A DNA stretch of 64,000 bases, taken from NCBI GenBank assembly GCA_001549895.1, contig AP014719.1, forward strand, positions 3,162,001-3,226,000, written 5' to 3'. Each line of letters begins with the position of its first letter. Position 1 is the first letter of the stretch. This DNA is from Arthrobacter sp. Hiyo8. GTDB taxonomy: Bacteria > Actinomycetota > Actinomycetes > Actinomycetales > Micrococcaceae. Of this stretch, positions 1 to 9,160 are shown piece after piece. The position numbers and the translations under genes are program-made. The notes beneath the pieces are model-generated. The model was not told the origin of the DNA and did not search any database. It saw only the letters and a program-made list of their open reading frames with translations.

Positions 1-767
1 ATCTCCGGCACACTCAAGGCGGTGTCGATCCTGTAGAAGTCCCTGGACGGGGTGAGCCAGGGGGTGACTCCCGGCGTCGGGGACTGGACGCCCGCGGGAA
101 CGGGGGCAGCAGCCCGGGCGGGAGCAGGGAGTTTCAAGGAATCCCGCGCCTTGGCCACATTGCTGCGCGCGGCACTCAGGAATCGGCCGCCGCCTGCTGT
201 GATGGCCGCTGCGGCAACGGTGACACCGGTAGCGGCGAAGAACGTCCGGCGCGTCGTGGCGGGACGTTCGATGCCTTTGGCAGCGGTGTCGGCAGGGGCG
301 TCCGGGAAGGACTTCAGCCGCCAAAGCCGGGCCACCAAGAACCGAAGGACAATGAGTCCAGCCACGGTGCCGATCAGGCTTGGTATGGAATCCGCGGGCT
401 TCACGCCGGCCCGGGTCACCACGGCAGCCACAATCACCGCACCCATGCCGAGGACGCCCAACACACCCAAGGCCCAATTGCGGAAGGCCACGACACCCAG
501 CACGCAAGCCAGCGCGAAGATGGTCAGGCCCATTCCCACAAACAGCGCGGCTTTGTCATTGGTGCCGAACGTGGTCACGGCGAAGTCCTTCATCCACGGC
601 GGCGTGAAGTCGATGAAGGTTGACCCCAGCGCAATCACAGGAGTTGCCCGGGCCGTAAAGAAGGCGCCGATCAGTTCCGCAACGGAAAGTACGACGGCGG
701 CAGCGGCCACCCCGGCCAGTGCAGCCAATGCGGCGGGTCCCCTGAGCCAGTTCCTGAGCTTCTTCAT
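1..767 (-). CDS. Molybdopterin-dependent oxidoreductase (sulfite oxidase-like), membrane-anchored, partial
   Basis: Only the N-terminal 255 codons lie in the window; the gene runs off the left edge. The visible part has a Lys/Arg start (MKKLRNWLRG), then about five hydrophobic membrane segments, the last following an RRTFF stretch at about residue 170, and then a Pro/Ala-rich linker leading into DFYRIDTAL. That last motif is the usual beginning of the Mo-cofactor (sulfite oxidase/YedY-type) catalytic domain in actinobacterial membrane-anchored oxidoreductases, so the enzyme domain itself lies outside the window. The substrate cannot be told. It is divergent from purD with a 134-bp shared upstream region. 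Confidence 0.7.
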   Translation of the reverse strand, partial: MKKLRNWLRGPAALAALAGVAAAAVVLSVAELIGAFFTARATPVIALGSTFIDFTPPWMKDFAVTTFGTNDKAALFVGMGLTIFALACVLGVVAFRNWALGVLGVLGMGAVIVAAVVTRAGVKPADSIPSLIGTVAGLIVLRFLVARLWRLKSFPDAPADTAAKGIERPATTRRTFFAATGVTVAAAAITAGGGRFLSAARSNVAKARDSLKLPAPARAAAPVPAGVQSPTPGVTPWLTPSRDFYRIDTALSVPE

Positions 768-901
768 GCAGGTTGTTCGTAGCCGGAGGCCCCCGAGATG
801 GGTTGGACATGCTCCCTTCTGACTCATTGTCAAAGGTGGGCACGTCCAATGGAGGAGACAGCTTAGGAGTCCTGCCCCCGCACAAAGTACCCTTGAAGAC
901 T

Positions 902-2210
902 GTGAAGGTACTCGTCATTGGCCCCGGCGGCCGCGAACACGCAATTGTCCGCTCCTTGCTCAAGGATCCCAACGTTTCCGAGGTCCACGCGGCTCCGGGA
1001 AACGCCGGCATCGCCAAGCTGGTCCCCACGTACGCGATCGACGGGAACAACCCCGGCGCCGTCGCAGCGCTTGCGACAAAGCTTGCGGTTGACCTGGTTG
1101 TGGTCGGCCCGAAGCCCCACTCGCGGCGGGCGTATCCGACGCCGTCCGCGAAACCGGCATTCCGGTCTTCGGCCCCAGCAAGGCCGCGGCGCAGCTCGAA
1201 GCCTCCAAAGCGTTCGCCAAGGAAGTCATGGCCGAGGCCGGCGTGCCCACCGCCATGGCCCGCGTGGCAACAAACGCCGCAGAGGCTGCTGACGCACTGG
1301 ACACTTTCGGCGCTCCGCATGTGGTCAAGGATGACGGACTGGCCGCCGGCAAGGGCGTCGTGGTCACCAATGACCGCGAGGAAGCTCTCGCCCACGCGCA
1401 GGCTTGTTTCGACGCTGGCGGAACCGTGGTGATCGAGGAGTTCCTGGACGGACCCGAAGTCTCCCTGTTCGTGCTCTGCGACGGCCGCACCACCGTGCCG
1501 CTGTCCCCGGCACAGGACTTCAAGCGGATTTTCGATAATGACGAAGGGCCCAACACCGGCGGCATGGGCGCCTACACCCCCCTCGACTGGGCACCTGTTG
1601 GCCTGGTCCAGGAAGTCATCGACCGCGTTGCGCAGCCCACCGTGGACGAGATGGCCAGCCGCGGTACTCCGTTCGTCGGCGTCCTTTACTGCGGCCTGGC
1701 ACTGACTTCCCGCGGGACGCGCGTCATCGAATTCAACGTCCGCTTCGGCGATCCTGAAACGCAAGCGGTCCTGGCCCGGCTCAAGACCCCGCTCGGCGCA
1801 CTCCTGTTGGCAGCCGCCAAGGGCGAACTGGACCAGGCCGAAGAGCTGCGCTGGTCGAAGGAGTCGGCCGTCGCCGTCGTCGTCGCCGCCGAAAACTACC
1901 CGGACACCCCCGCACGGGAGACCGCATCCGCGGCTTGAACAAGGTGGACGCGCTGGAAGGCGTCCACGTCATCCACGCCGGTACCAAACTGGACGAAGAA
2001 GGCCGGGTTGTCTCCGCCGGCGGCCGCGTACTGGCTGTTGTCGCGCTGGGAACGGACCTCGTGGAGGCGCGCGAGCGGGCTTACGACGGCGTGGAGCTGG
2101 TCCAGCTCGACGGCGGACAGTTCCGAACCGATATCGCCGGCAAGGCAGCCCGTGGCGAGATCCACGTGGTCTCCCCGGCCACCGGCTCCATCCCGAATGT
2201 GAAGGCCTGA
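902..2210 (+). CDS. purD: Phosphoribosylamine-glycine ligase (GARS)
   Basis: ATP-grasp enzyme of de novo purine synthesis that joins glycine to phosphoribosylamine. The start is taken as GTG giving VKVLVIGPGGREHA, the standard N-terminus; an in-frame TTG lies 9 bp upstream. Seen are the N-terminal GPGGREHA loop, DGLAAGKGV and GGMGAYTP of the ATP-grasp core, and EFNVRFGDPETQ near the metal site. The reading frame is broken twice: near 1107-1112 (a G seems missing after GGCCC) and near 1906-1911 (a C missing from the CCCCC run). With both restored the protein is about 436 aa, normal for the family. It lies 3 bp upstream of purC, so the two are co-transcribed. Because the gene is needed for purine synthesis, I take the breaks as sequence errors. 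Confidence 0.93.
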
Positions 2211-2213
2211 ACC

Positions 2214-3149
2214 ATGCCCGAAAGCAACGCAAACGGCCTGCAGACCGAAACCCTCGACCTGCCGGGGTGGAAGCATTTCTATTCGGGCAAGGTCCGCGAC
2301 CTCTACGTTCCTGCGGATGATTCCAGCGGGGCCGAGTCGGGCCAGGAGCGCGTCCTGGTGGTGGCCAGCGACCGCATCAGCGCCTACGACCACGTCTTGA
2401 GCAGCGAGATCCCGGACAAAGGCCGGGTCCTCACGCAGCTGAGTTTGTGGTGGTTCGAGCAGCTTGGGGTGGAGCACCACGTCCTTGCGTCCACAGCCGC
2501 CGAGGGTGTGCCCGCGGAAGTTGAGGGCCGCGCGATGATCTGCAAGCGGCTGGAGATGTTCCCCGTGGAATGCATCGCCCGCGGGTATCTCACGGGTTCC
2601 GGCCTGGCCGAGTACCGCCAATCGGGCACCGTCTGCGACATCCCCTTGCCCGCAGGCCTGGTTGACGGCTCGCGCCTGGGGCACGCGATCTTCACGCCTT
2701 CTGCCAAGGCTGAAGTCGGCGAACACGACGAGAACATCACATACGACGACGTCGTCGCGATGGTGGGCGACGATATCGCCGCACGCCTGAGCGAACTCAC
2801 GTTGAAGATCTACACCTGTGCGGAAGAGATCGCCCGGGGCCGCGGCATCATCCTGGCCGACACGAAGGTTGAGTTCGGCATCGACGTCAATACGGGTGTC
2901 ATCACCCTGGGCGATGAGGTCCTGACTCCGGATTCCTCACGCTTCTGGGACGCTGCGACGTACGCGCCGGGCAAGGCTCAGCCATCGTTCGACAAGCAGT
3001 TTGTGCGTGACTGGCTGACCTCTGCGGAATCGGGCTGGGACCGCTCGAGTGACACCCCGCCGCCCGCGCTGCCGGCCGACGTCGTCGAGAAGACTCGTGC
3101 CCGCTATGTGGAGGCCTACGAGAAGCTGACCGGCCGGACTTTCGTCTGA
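2214..3149 (+). CDS. purC: Phosphoribosylaminoimidazole-succinocarboxamide synthase (SAICAR synthetase)
   Basis: Purine pathway enzyme joining CAIR and aspartate. The 311-aa frame is intact and full length for the long bacterial form. Family marks visible: HFYSGKVRDLY at residues 17-27 (nucleotide site), ASDRISAYD (about 58-66), ECIARGYLTGSG (about 122-133), SRLGHAIFTPSAK (about 153-165) and DTKVEFG (about 221-227). It follows purD after 3 bp and is followed by a gap with a 40-bp perfect palindrome that likely ends the transcript. Confidence 0.97.
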   Translation: MPESNANGLQTETLDLPGWKHFYSGKVRDLYVPADDSSGAESGQERVLVVASDRISAYDHVLSSEIPDKGRVLTQLSLWWFEQLGVEHHVLASTAAEGVPAEVEGRAMICKRLEMFPVECIARGYLTGSGLAEYRQSGTVCDIPLPAGLVDGSRLGHAIFTPSAKAEVGEHDENITYDDVVAMVGDDIAARLSELTLKIYTCAEEIARGRGIILADTKVEFGIDVNTGVITLGDEVLTPDSSRFWDAATYAPGKAQPSFDKQFVRDWLTSAESGWDRSSDTPPPALPADVVEKTRARYVEAYEKLTGRTFV

Positions 3150-3265
3150 TCCCCACCGCCACCCTCGCCTCGCAAGTCCCACCGGCTCCCAGCCTTCGCA
3201 AGCTCAGGCCGGGGCCCTCGCCGGTGTGGCCCCACGGCCAGGGAACCCTGGCGGCGTGGGCCCCG

Positions 3266-3305
3266 CAGGTGTTGTCGTTTAGACGCGTCTAAACGACAAC
3301 ACCTG
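3266..3305. terminator. 40-bp perfect palindrome between convergent genes, likely bidirectional terminator
   Basis: Two 20-base arms (left CAGGTGTTGTCGTTTAGACG, right its exact reverse complement) meet with no loop. It lies between the ends of purC and the XRE-TPR regulator gene, where both transcripts run into it. There is no clear U-tract, so termination would be of the hairpin-only kind; it could equally be a dispersed palindromic repeat. Confidence 0.7.
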
Positions 3306-3322
3306 TTAGTTAGTTGGGTTCG

Positions 3323-4609
3323 CTAGCTTGCGCGGGAAGACTGCGCGCCGCCGGCATGGCCCGACGCCGCCCGGCGTTCCGCCAGCCGGATCTCGAGTAC
3401 GGAGTCCATGGCCTGCTGGACGCGGTCGGCTGCACCCGCGGCGGTGAAATCGCGTTGGGCCTCTTCGAGATGGACCAGCGCGTCCGTGTTTTCACCGGCT
3501 GCCTTGAGGGCCTTGCCGAGGAGGAACGCCACTTCGCCTGCGGTGTGCCGGGCGAGGACATCGCGGTCCGCGTGGATTTCGCGCAACTTGGTGATGGCTG
3601 CCGGGATGTCGCCCGTCAGGTAGAGCCAGCGGGCGCGGATAAAGGCAACTTCCAACTGGTCCGTCTTGTTTCCGCCCACAATCGACAGGGCGAGTTCAGC
3701 GCGTTCGATGGCCGAGAGCGTCTCCGGCTCCACGATTCCCGAGGAGAGCCGGACAGCCGCCGACGCCTTGTTGAAACGGGCCCACAGCTCAATGTCGTTG
3801 GCGGGGGAGAGCAGCTTGGCGGCGCGCTCGTGATGCTTGATGCCTTCAACGTAGTCGTGGCGCATGAAAGCCACGTTTCCCACCACCCAGGCCACTTCGC
3901 CTGCGAGCTGCGACATCGAATGATCGTCCATCTGGTTGTTCATGGCCTGGCAATACGTCCAGGCCTCGTCCAACCTGCCACTCTCGGCCAATGCACCGAT
4001 CAGGGCGCGGTGCGCCCCGATGATCAGGGTTGAGCCTTTGGGCAGCTGCTCGGAAAGCCTCACGGCTTCCTTGGCGTGCTCGACGGCGGTGGACAGCTGC
4101 CCTTGTCCGTGGCAGACGGCGGCAAGCATCTGGCGGGCGCGGACGCCCAGGCCCGCAGATTCGGTAGCCATGGGATGCTCCAGGAGATGCTGGATGATCT
4201 GCTGGCACTCCTTCAACTGGCCCTGCTTCATGAGGCATTCGGCCTGCATGTAGGTCATGTTCCACCAGGCGCTGGTGTTCTTTGCCTCGAGCGCGATCTG
4301 GGCGGCGGTTGATGCGTGGCTTGCGGCAAGCGGGTAGTCCCTGAGGTCCCACGCTTGCCTGGCGTACAGCCCTGCGAGCACGTATTCGGCGTCACTGACG
4401 GATACGGGTTGGCTCCAGGCTTCCAAGGCTTTCGGTGCCAGCTCCAGACGGCGGGCGAGTTCTTCAATGACTTCGGCCGTGGGCTCCCGCCGGCCGGTTT
4501 CAAGAAGTGAAATGTAGCTGGGTGAGTAAAGATCCCTGCCCAATTCAGCCTGGGTCAGCCCACGTTCGAGCCGTTCGGCACGGAGCTTTTCTCCGAATCC
4601 GTTCCCCAC
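3323..4609 (-). CDS. XRE-family regulator with TPR domain, candidate cytosolic peptide receptor
   Basis: The 428-aa protein has an N-terminal XRE helix-turn-helix (about residues 8-62, with RGLTQAELGRDLYSPSYIS and LETGRREP) followed by a long all-helical region with tetratricopeptide-like repeats (about 85-410; for example ARQAWDLRDYPLAASHAST and LGKALKAAGENTDALVHLE). There is no signal peptide or membrane segment, so it is cytosolic. The GTG start is supported by a perfect AGGAGG at 4615-4620 with 5-nt spacing. This HTH+TPR layout is that of RRNPP receptors (PlcR, NprR, PrgX families) that bind re-imported peptides. It is divergent, across 138 bp, from a gene for a secreted repeat peptide, which supports such a role by inference. 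Alternative: an unrelated TPR regulator of a cell-surface trait. The frame is intact. Confidence 0.85.
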   Translation of the reverse strand: MGNGFGEKLRAERLERGLTQAELGRDLYSPSYISLLETGRREPTAEVIEELARRLELAPKALEAWSQPVSVSDAEYVLAGLYARQAWDLRDYPLAASHASTAAQIALEAKNTSAWWNMTYMQAECLMKQGQLKECQQIIQHLLEHPMATESAGLGVRARQMLAAVCHGQGQLSTAVEHAKEAVRLSEQLPKGSTLIIGAHRALIGALAESGRLDEAWTYCQAMNNQMDDHSMSQLAGEVAWVVGNVAFMRHDYVEGIKHHERAAKLLSPANDIELWARFNKASAAVRLSSGIVEPETLSAIERAELALSIVGGNKTDQLEVAFIRARWLYLTGDIPAAITKLREIHADRDVLARHTAGEVAFLLGKALKAAGENTDALVHLEEAQRDFTAAGAADRVQQAMDSVLEIRLAERRAASGHAGGAQSSRAS

Positions 4610-4627
4610 AGGTTCCTCCTAGAGGCT

Positions 4628-4649
4628 TGTCTTTGCGCTGTCTTTACGC
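4628..4649. promoter_or_regulatory. Tandem 11-bp direct repeat, candidate operator of the XRE-TPR regulator
   Basis: TGTCTTTGCGC at 4628-4638 is followed immediately by TGTCTTTACGC at 4639-4649, one mismatch in 11. The repeat period is one helical turn, placing both on the same DNA face. It lies just upstream of the -35 box of the peptide gene and within the leader of the regulator gene, so it could control both. Confidence 0.5.
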
Positions 4650-4656
4650 CTAAAGC

Positions 4657-4687
4657 TTGACAGTCGCTGTGGAAAACATTTTACAAT
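4657..4687 (+). promoter_or_regulatory. Promoter of the repeat-peptide gene
   Basis: TTGACA at 4657-4662 matches the -35 consensus; TACAAT at 4682-4687 is a good -10, with a slightly long 19-bp spacer. It would give a leader of about 55 nt before the ATG at 4748. The tandem 11-bp repeat ends 7 bp upstream of the -35. Confidence 0.6.
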
Positions 4688-4747
4688 GAATGTCAACAGG
4701 GACCGCGAAATTTCCGTAACGAATCCGACTCGCATTGAGGAAAAATT

Positions 4748-5011
4748 ATGTTGAAGAAGATTGCTGCAGCAGTGGCCTTGGCCGGCGCTCTTGCATTCTC
4801 CGCCGCGGCGCCAGCCGTCGTTTCCGCAGCCCCTGTGGCAGACACCGTCAGCACGGTGCTCAGCATTGGTAACTGGCCTGATCCGATGAGGGTGTCGCAG
4901 GCTATCGGCAACTGGCCCGATCCGATGGGTGTGGTCTCGCAGGCTATTGGTAACTGGCCCGATCCGATGAGGGTGTCGCAGGCAATCGGTAACTGGCCCG
5001 ATCCTGTGTAG
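4748..5011 (+). CDS. Secreted multi-repeat peptide precursor (candidate pheromone)
   Basis: The 87-aa protein starts with a Sec signal peptide (MLKKIAAAVALAGALAFSAA, likely cut after VSA at residue 27). Then come four copies of IGNWPDP: residues 40-52 and 67-79 are IGNWPDPMRVSQA, 53-66 is IGNWPDPMGVVSQA, and 80-87 is the terminal IGNWPDPV. Except for the signal peptide and a 12-residue linker the protein is only repeats. The start is fixed by GAGGA at 4737-4741. Such precursors are expected to be secreted and cut into short peptides. It is divergent from an XRE-TPR regulator, so I infer it encodes the signal sensed by that regulator. No described family with this motif is known to me. Alternatives: a small surface or antimicrobial peptide. 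Confidence 0.85.
   Translation: MLKKIAAAVALAGALAFSAAAPAVVSAAPVADTVSTVLSIGNWPDPMRVSQAIGNWPDPMGVVSQAIGNWPDPMRVSQAIGNWPDPV
4865..5008 (+). repeat. Four in-frame repeats encoding IGNWPDP units
   Basis: Units at 4865-4903 (39 bp), 4904-4945 (42 bp), 4946-4984 (39 bp) and 4985-5008 (24 bp, truncated by the stop). The core DNA is almost identical, with mainly third-base changes (ATT/ATC, GGT/GGC, CCT/CCC), so protein sequence is being conserved as well as DNA recently copied. Unit two carries one extra codon (GVVSQA instead of RVSQA). Confidence 0.95.
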
Positions 5012-5072
5012 CTGAGGCTCGACGGCGGCACCCGGGATCCCGGTGGCCGCTGGATAATTCAAATGAAGTGAA

Positions 5073-5115
5073 GAAGTCCCGGTAGTCTGAAATCGACACA
5101 CCGGGGATTTCTTTT
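5073..5115 (+). terminator. Terminator of the repeat-peptide gene
   Basis: Arm GAAGTCCCGGT at 5073-5083 pairs with ACCGGGGATTTC at 5100-5111 (one wobble, one bulge), followed by TTTT at 5112-5115. It lies about 60 bp after the stop codon of the peptide gene. Confidence 0.6.
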
Positions 5116-5266
5116 GCGCGAAGATCCGCGAAGACCGTGATATGCCCCGAGTCTTTGTGTCGGGTTGTTAACAACACTTGTCTCTAAACCTCAGGGGCGA
5201 GCGAGAAAACCGGTCAGGGGAATGTTTCCGGGTTTTCCCCGGCTGCCGAAAAGCTCGTTAAATAAA

Positions 5267-5298
5267 GTAGAAGACCTTCCGAGTGGAAGGTCTTCTAC
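5267..5298 (-). terminator. Rho-independent terminator of tRNA-Pro
   Basis: Perfect 14-bp stem (GTAGAAGACCTTCC with its complement) and a 4-nt loop, followed on the minus strand by TTTATTT. It starts 4 bp past the 3' end of the tRNA gene. Confidence 0.9.
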
Positions 5299-5302
5299 CA
5301 AT

Positions 5303-5379
<77 letters not shown>

Positions 5380-5464
5380 ATCCGCTGCGAAAGCAACTGT
5401 TCAAGAATAGCCGATCCCTCCCCGGATGCGAAATCGAAGGACGCCCGCCTGCGGAACTACTGGC

Positions 5465-7280
5465 TCAGACCAGCGAGTCCTTCCAGGCGCCGTGCAAGCG
5501 GGCGAAGCGCCTCCTCCGCCGATGAGCGCGGCCGGCGTGCCGTCTTCGACGATGCGTCCCTCGTGCACCACCAGCACCCGGTCCGCTGTCTCAACAGTGG
5601 AGAGCCGGTGGGCGATGATGATCGCGGTCCGTTCGGAGTCCGCTCCGGACAACAGGCTGCCCAGGCCGGCCTGCACCAGTCGTTCCGAGGGGATATCAAG
5701 CGAAGATGTCGCTTCGTCCAGGATCAGTACTGCCGGGGCCGCAATGAAGGCCCGGGCAAAGGCGATCAGCTGCCGTTGTCCGGCGGAGACCCGGCCGCCA
5801 CGCTTGTTGACGTCGGTGTCGTAGCCGTCAGGCAACGCGGAGATGAAGTCGTGCGCGCCAACGGCCTTCGCCGCGGTTTCGATCTCCTCGCGCGTAGCCT
5901 CGGGCCGCCCCAGGGCGATGTTGTCCGCCACGGAGCCGCTAAAGAGGAAGGCTTCCTGGGTGACCATCACGACGGCGCGCCGCAGGTCCGCCGTCGAAAG
6001 CTCCCGGAGGTCGACGCCGTCGAGGGTCAAGGATCCTTCGGTGACGTCGTAGAAGCGGGCGATCAGCTTGGCAAAGGTCGATTTGCCGGCGCCGGTCTGT
6101 CCAACGAGGGCTATGGTCTGTCCGGCGGGAATGTGAAGGTCCAGCTTGGGGACCACTACCTTGCCGTTGCCGTAGCCGAACTCCACTCCACGGAAGTCGA
6201 TTTCGCCGCGCGCATGGGGCAATGGCACGGGGTTCTTGGGTGGCCGGACAGTAGGAACTTCTTCGAGCAGGCCGGACACCTTCTCGAGCGCGGCCTGGGC
6301 GCTCTGGAAGGAGTTGTAGAACATGGCCATCTGGTCCACGGGCTGGAAGAAGCGCTTCGTTGAAAGGATCAGTGCCAGGAGCACGCCTACCGCCAGCTCT
6401 CCCGAGAGTACCCGGAAGCCGCCGAACAGCAGGACCACCGCGACGCACACGTTGCCGATGAGGACCAGGCCCGGTTGGAAGACACCGTTGAGGTTGATGG
6501 AGCGGACCGTGACTTTGCGGTAGTCCTCGGAGAGTTCGGCATAGCGCTGGGCGTTCTCCGGCTCCTTGCGGAATGCCTTGATGGCCCGGATGCCGGTCAT
6601 GGTCTCCACGAAATGCACAATCAGCCTGGCGGACACCACCCGCGATTCGCGGAAGGCGATCTGCGAGTGTTTCTGGTACCAGCGGGCCAGGAAGTACGCA
6701 GGCACGCCCGTGGCGAGCATGAGTAGCCCGCTGCGCCAGTCGAGGGCAAACACCGTAAATGCCGTGAAAAGCATGAACAGGATCCCGGAAGCCAGCGAGC
6801 TGACGCCCGAATCGAGCAGTTCACGCAACGCCTCCAGGTCCGAGGTCTGGCGCGCGATGATCCGGCCCGAGGTGTACTTCTCGTGGAACTCCAGGCTGAG
6901 CCGTTGGGTGTGCCGGAAGACCCTCAGCCGCAGGTCGAGGAGCATTGACTGGCTCAGTTTCGCCGTGGAAGTGACGTAGAGGGCGGTCAAAATCGCCGTT
7001 GCGACGGCCGCTGTCAGGTACAGGACGCCGGCCAGGACCACGGGCATGTTGTTTCCGGCGAGCAGCGAGGGCAGTGCGTGGTCGATGCCGAAAGCGATGA
7101 TCGCCGGCCCGGCCACCCGGGTGGCCTGCGAGAGCACCACCATGGCCAGCGTCAGCCAGAACCGCAACCGCACCGGCGGATAAGCGATCCCAGCAAGGCG
7201 ACCGACCGCCGTCGTACTGCTTTGCTGTCGCTGCGGCTCAGGTGGGCGTTGTCTTCATTGGCGGTTCCGAACGTGCTCAT
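5465..7280 (-). CDS. ABC exporter subunit (half-transporter, canonical Walker B Glu)
   Basis: Second half of a heterodimeric type IV ABC exporter at the membrane. An N-terminal six-helix membrane domain (about residues 40-330) is followed by an ATPase domain with Walker A GQTGAGKS, Walker [13 protein letters not shown] (catalytic Glu present) and H-loop IIAHRLST, but a changed signature, VSAGQ instead of LSGGQ. Its ATG overlaps the stop of the upstream half-gene (ATGA), so the pair is translated together. Two single-base breaks are apparent: near 7182-7186, where the N-terminus [17 protein letters not shown] joins the [12 protein letters not shown] frame, and near 5515, after which the frame giving [13 protein letters not shown] and a stop at 5465 is restored. 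The substrate is unknown; relatives export drugs or lipids. Confidence 0.88.
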
Positions 7281-9104
7281 CGGCGGCCCTCCCCGGCTTG
7301 GTCCATGTGCTGTTCCGAATCCAGCTCGTGTTCTAGTTCGTCGAGTTCGAGGTCGAGGTCCTTCGGCCCGGAGTCGAGGCTCGCGATCACGTAGCGGTAG
7401 TGGGCGTTGTTGGCCAACAGTTCCGTATGGGTCCCGACGGCGGTGATGCTTCCGTTTTCGAGCAGCGCCACGCGGTCGGCGAGGGCAACGGTGGAGGGCC
7501 TGTGCGCGACGATGAGCGTGGTGGTGTCCCGGAGGACTTCGCGGAGCCTGGCTTCGACGAGTTCCTCCGTGTTCACGTCCAGGGCCGACAGGGGATCATC
7601 CAGCACGAGGACCTTGGGCTTCGCCGCGATGGCCCGGGCGAGCGCGATCCGCTGCCGCTGGCCACCGGAAAGGCTCAGGCCTTCCTCGCCGATAAGGGTC
7701 CCGACGCCGTCGGGCAGCGAATACGCGAAGTGCGCCTGCGCGACGTCGAGCGCTTCCTCAAGGGCTTCCTCGGAAGCGTCGGGCGCGCCGAGCAGCACGT
7801 TGTCCCGGACCGAGCTGGAGAACAGGGTGGTGTCCTCGAAGGCGACCGCCACCATGGTCCTCAGCTGCTCGACGCTGAAGTCTCTGACATCCACGCCGTC
7901 GATGGTCACGGATCCTTCGCTCACGTCATAGAGCCGGGGAACCAGCTGGAGCAAGGCGCTCTTTCCGCTACCGGTAATGCCCACGATCGCCATGGTTTCG
8001 CCGGGCCTGATGTCCAGGGTCACGTCGTGCAGGAGCCGGGCGCCGTCGTCGAAACCGAAACCGGCGGCCTTGAAGCTCAAGGCCCCGCGCAGTTCCTTGG
8101 GTGTCCTGGGGTTCGCCGGACTGGTGATGGTGTTGGGCGTGTCCATGACCTCGAAGTGGCGATCGAGGGCGGTCTTGGCGGTCAATGCCATGGCCAGGAG
8201 GGTCCCCGAGAATTCCACCGGTGCCGCGACCACCGCTGCGGTGCCGAAGAAGGCAACCAAGGAACCGATGCTGAGTTGGCCCATGGAGACGAGCAGGACG
8301 CCCGCCACCAGCCCGACGCCGAGCGCCAGCTCGGGCAGCAGTGTCACCACCAGCGTGAAGGTGGCCTGGTGCTTGGCCTTGGCGATCTCGGTCTGCCTCA
8401 GCTCCTCGGCCTGTTCATTGAAGTTCTCCAGTGCTTCGCGGCTGCGGCCGAACGCCTTGAGCACACGGATGCCGTGGACGGACTCCTCGACCGTGGTGGC
8501 GAGGTCGCCGGCCTGGTCCTGGCTGAGCCGGGTCACCAGGCTGAAGCGGCGGCGGAAGCGGAAGGAATAGACCATGATGGGCACCGCGGCGGCCAGGAAG
8601 ATCAAAGCCAGCTGCCAGCTCATCGCGAACATCACCACGACGCCGATCACCACGGTCAAAGTGGTCACCACCAGCATGATCGCGCCGAACGCCATCCAAC
8701 GCCGCAGGAAGTTCAAGTCCGTCATCGCACGGGACAGGAGTTGCCCTGACCCCCAACGGTCGTGGAAGGAAACGGTGAGGTCCTGCAGGTGCCCGTAGAG
8801 GGACACCCGCATCCTCGATTCCACCGTGGTGGCGGGATTGATGACGAACTGGCGCCGCAGCGCCACAAGCCCGGCTTCGGCGATGCCGAGTGCCAGAACC
8901 ACGACGGCGGAAATCCAGACAGCGTCGGTAGGACCACCAGGGTGGAGGGAGCCGTTGATCAGGACCCGCAGCACCTGGGGATGGCAAGCGCCATGATGCT
9001 GGCCAGCAACGCGCTGACCAACCCATGAAAAGCCGGGGGAGGATCGGTTTAACGTGCGGATAGAGACGTTTGACGGAGGTAAAGAATGAAGTCTGTTTGG
9101 CCAT
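7277..9104 (-). CDS. ABC exporter subunit (half-transporter, degenerate Walker B)
   Basis: First half of the heterodimeric exporter. Start MAKQTSFFTSVKRLYPHVKP at 9104. A six-helix membrane domain is followed by an ATPase domain with Walker A GITGSGKS, signature LSGGQRQR and Walker B VLVLDDPLSALD, in which the catalytic Glu is replaced by Asp. Together with the VSAGQ signature of the partner this gives one degenerate and one active ATP site, the known hallmark of heterodimeric exporters (TM287/288, BmrCD type). The C-terminal tail is acidic (KDLDLELDELEHELDSEQ). Two single-base breaks near 9025 and 8978 disturb the first membrane helix; restored, the region reads FMGLVSALLASIMALAIPQ. A MarR-type operator lies 57 bp upstream. 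Confidence 0.9.
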
Positions 9105-9160
9105 GCCCGCTTCTCAACAGCTTTGTCCGGCGTTCCTGGGTTTTCGTACGACGCACGGAG

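Noticed and set aside
4865..5008. Regular repeats of about 40 bp that could be taken for a CRISPR array
   Set aside because: Units are in frame, code for the same peptide with synonymous changes, have no unique spacers, and no cas genes are present.
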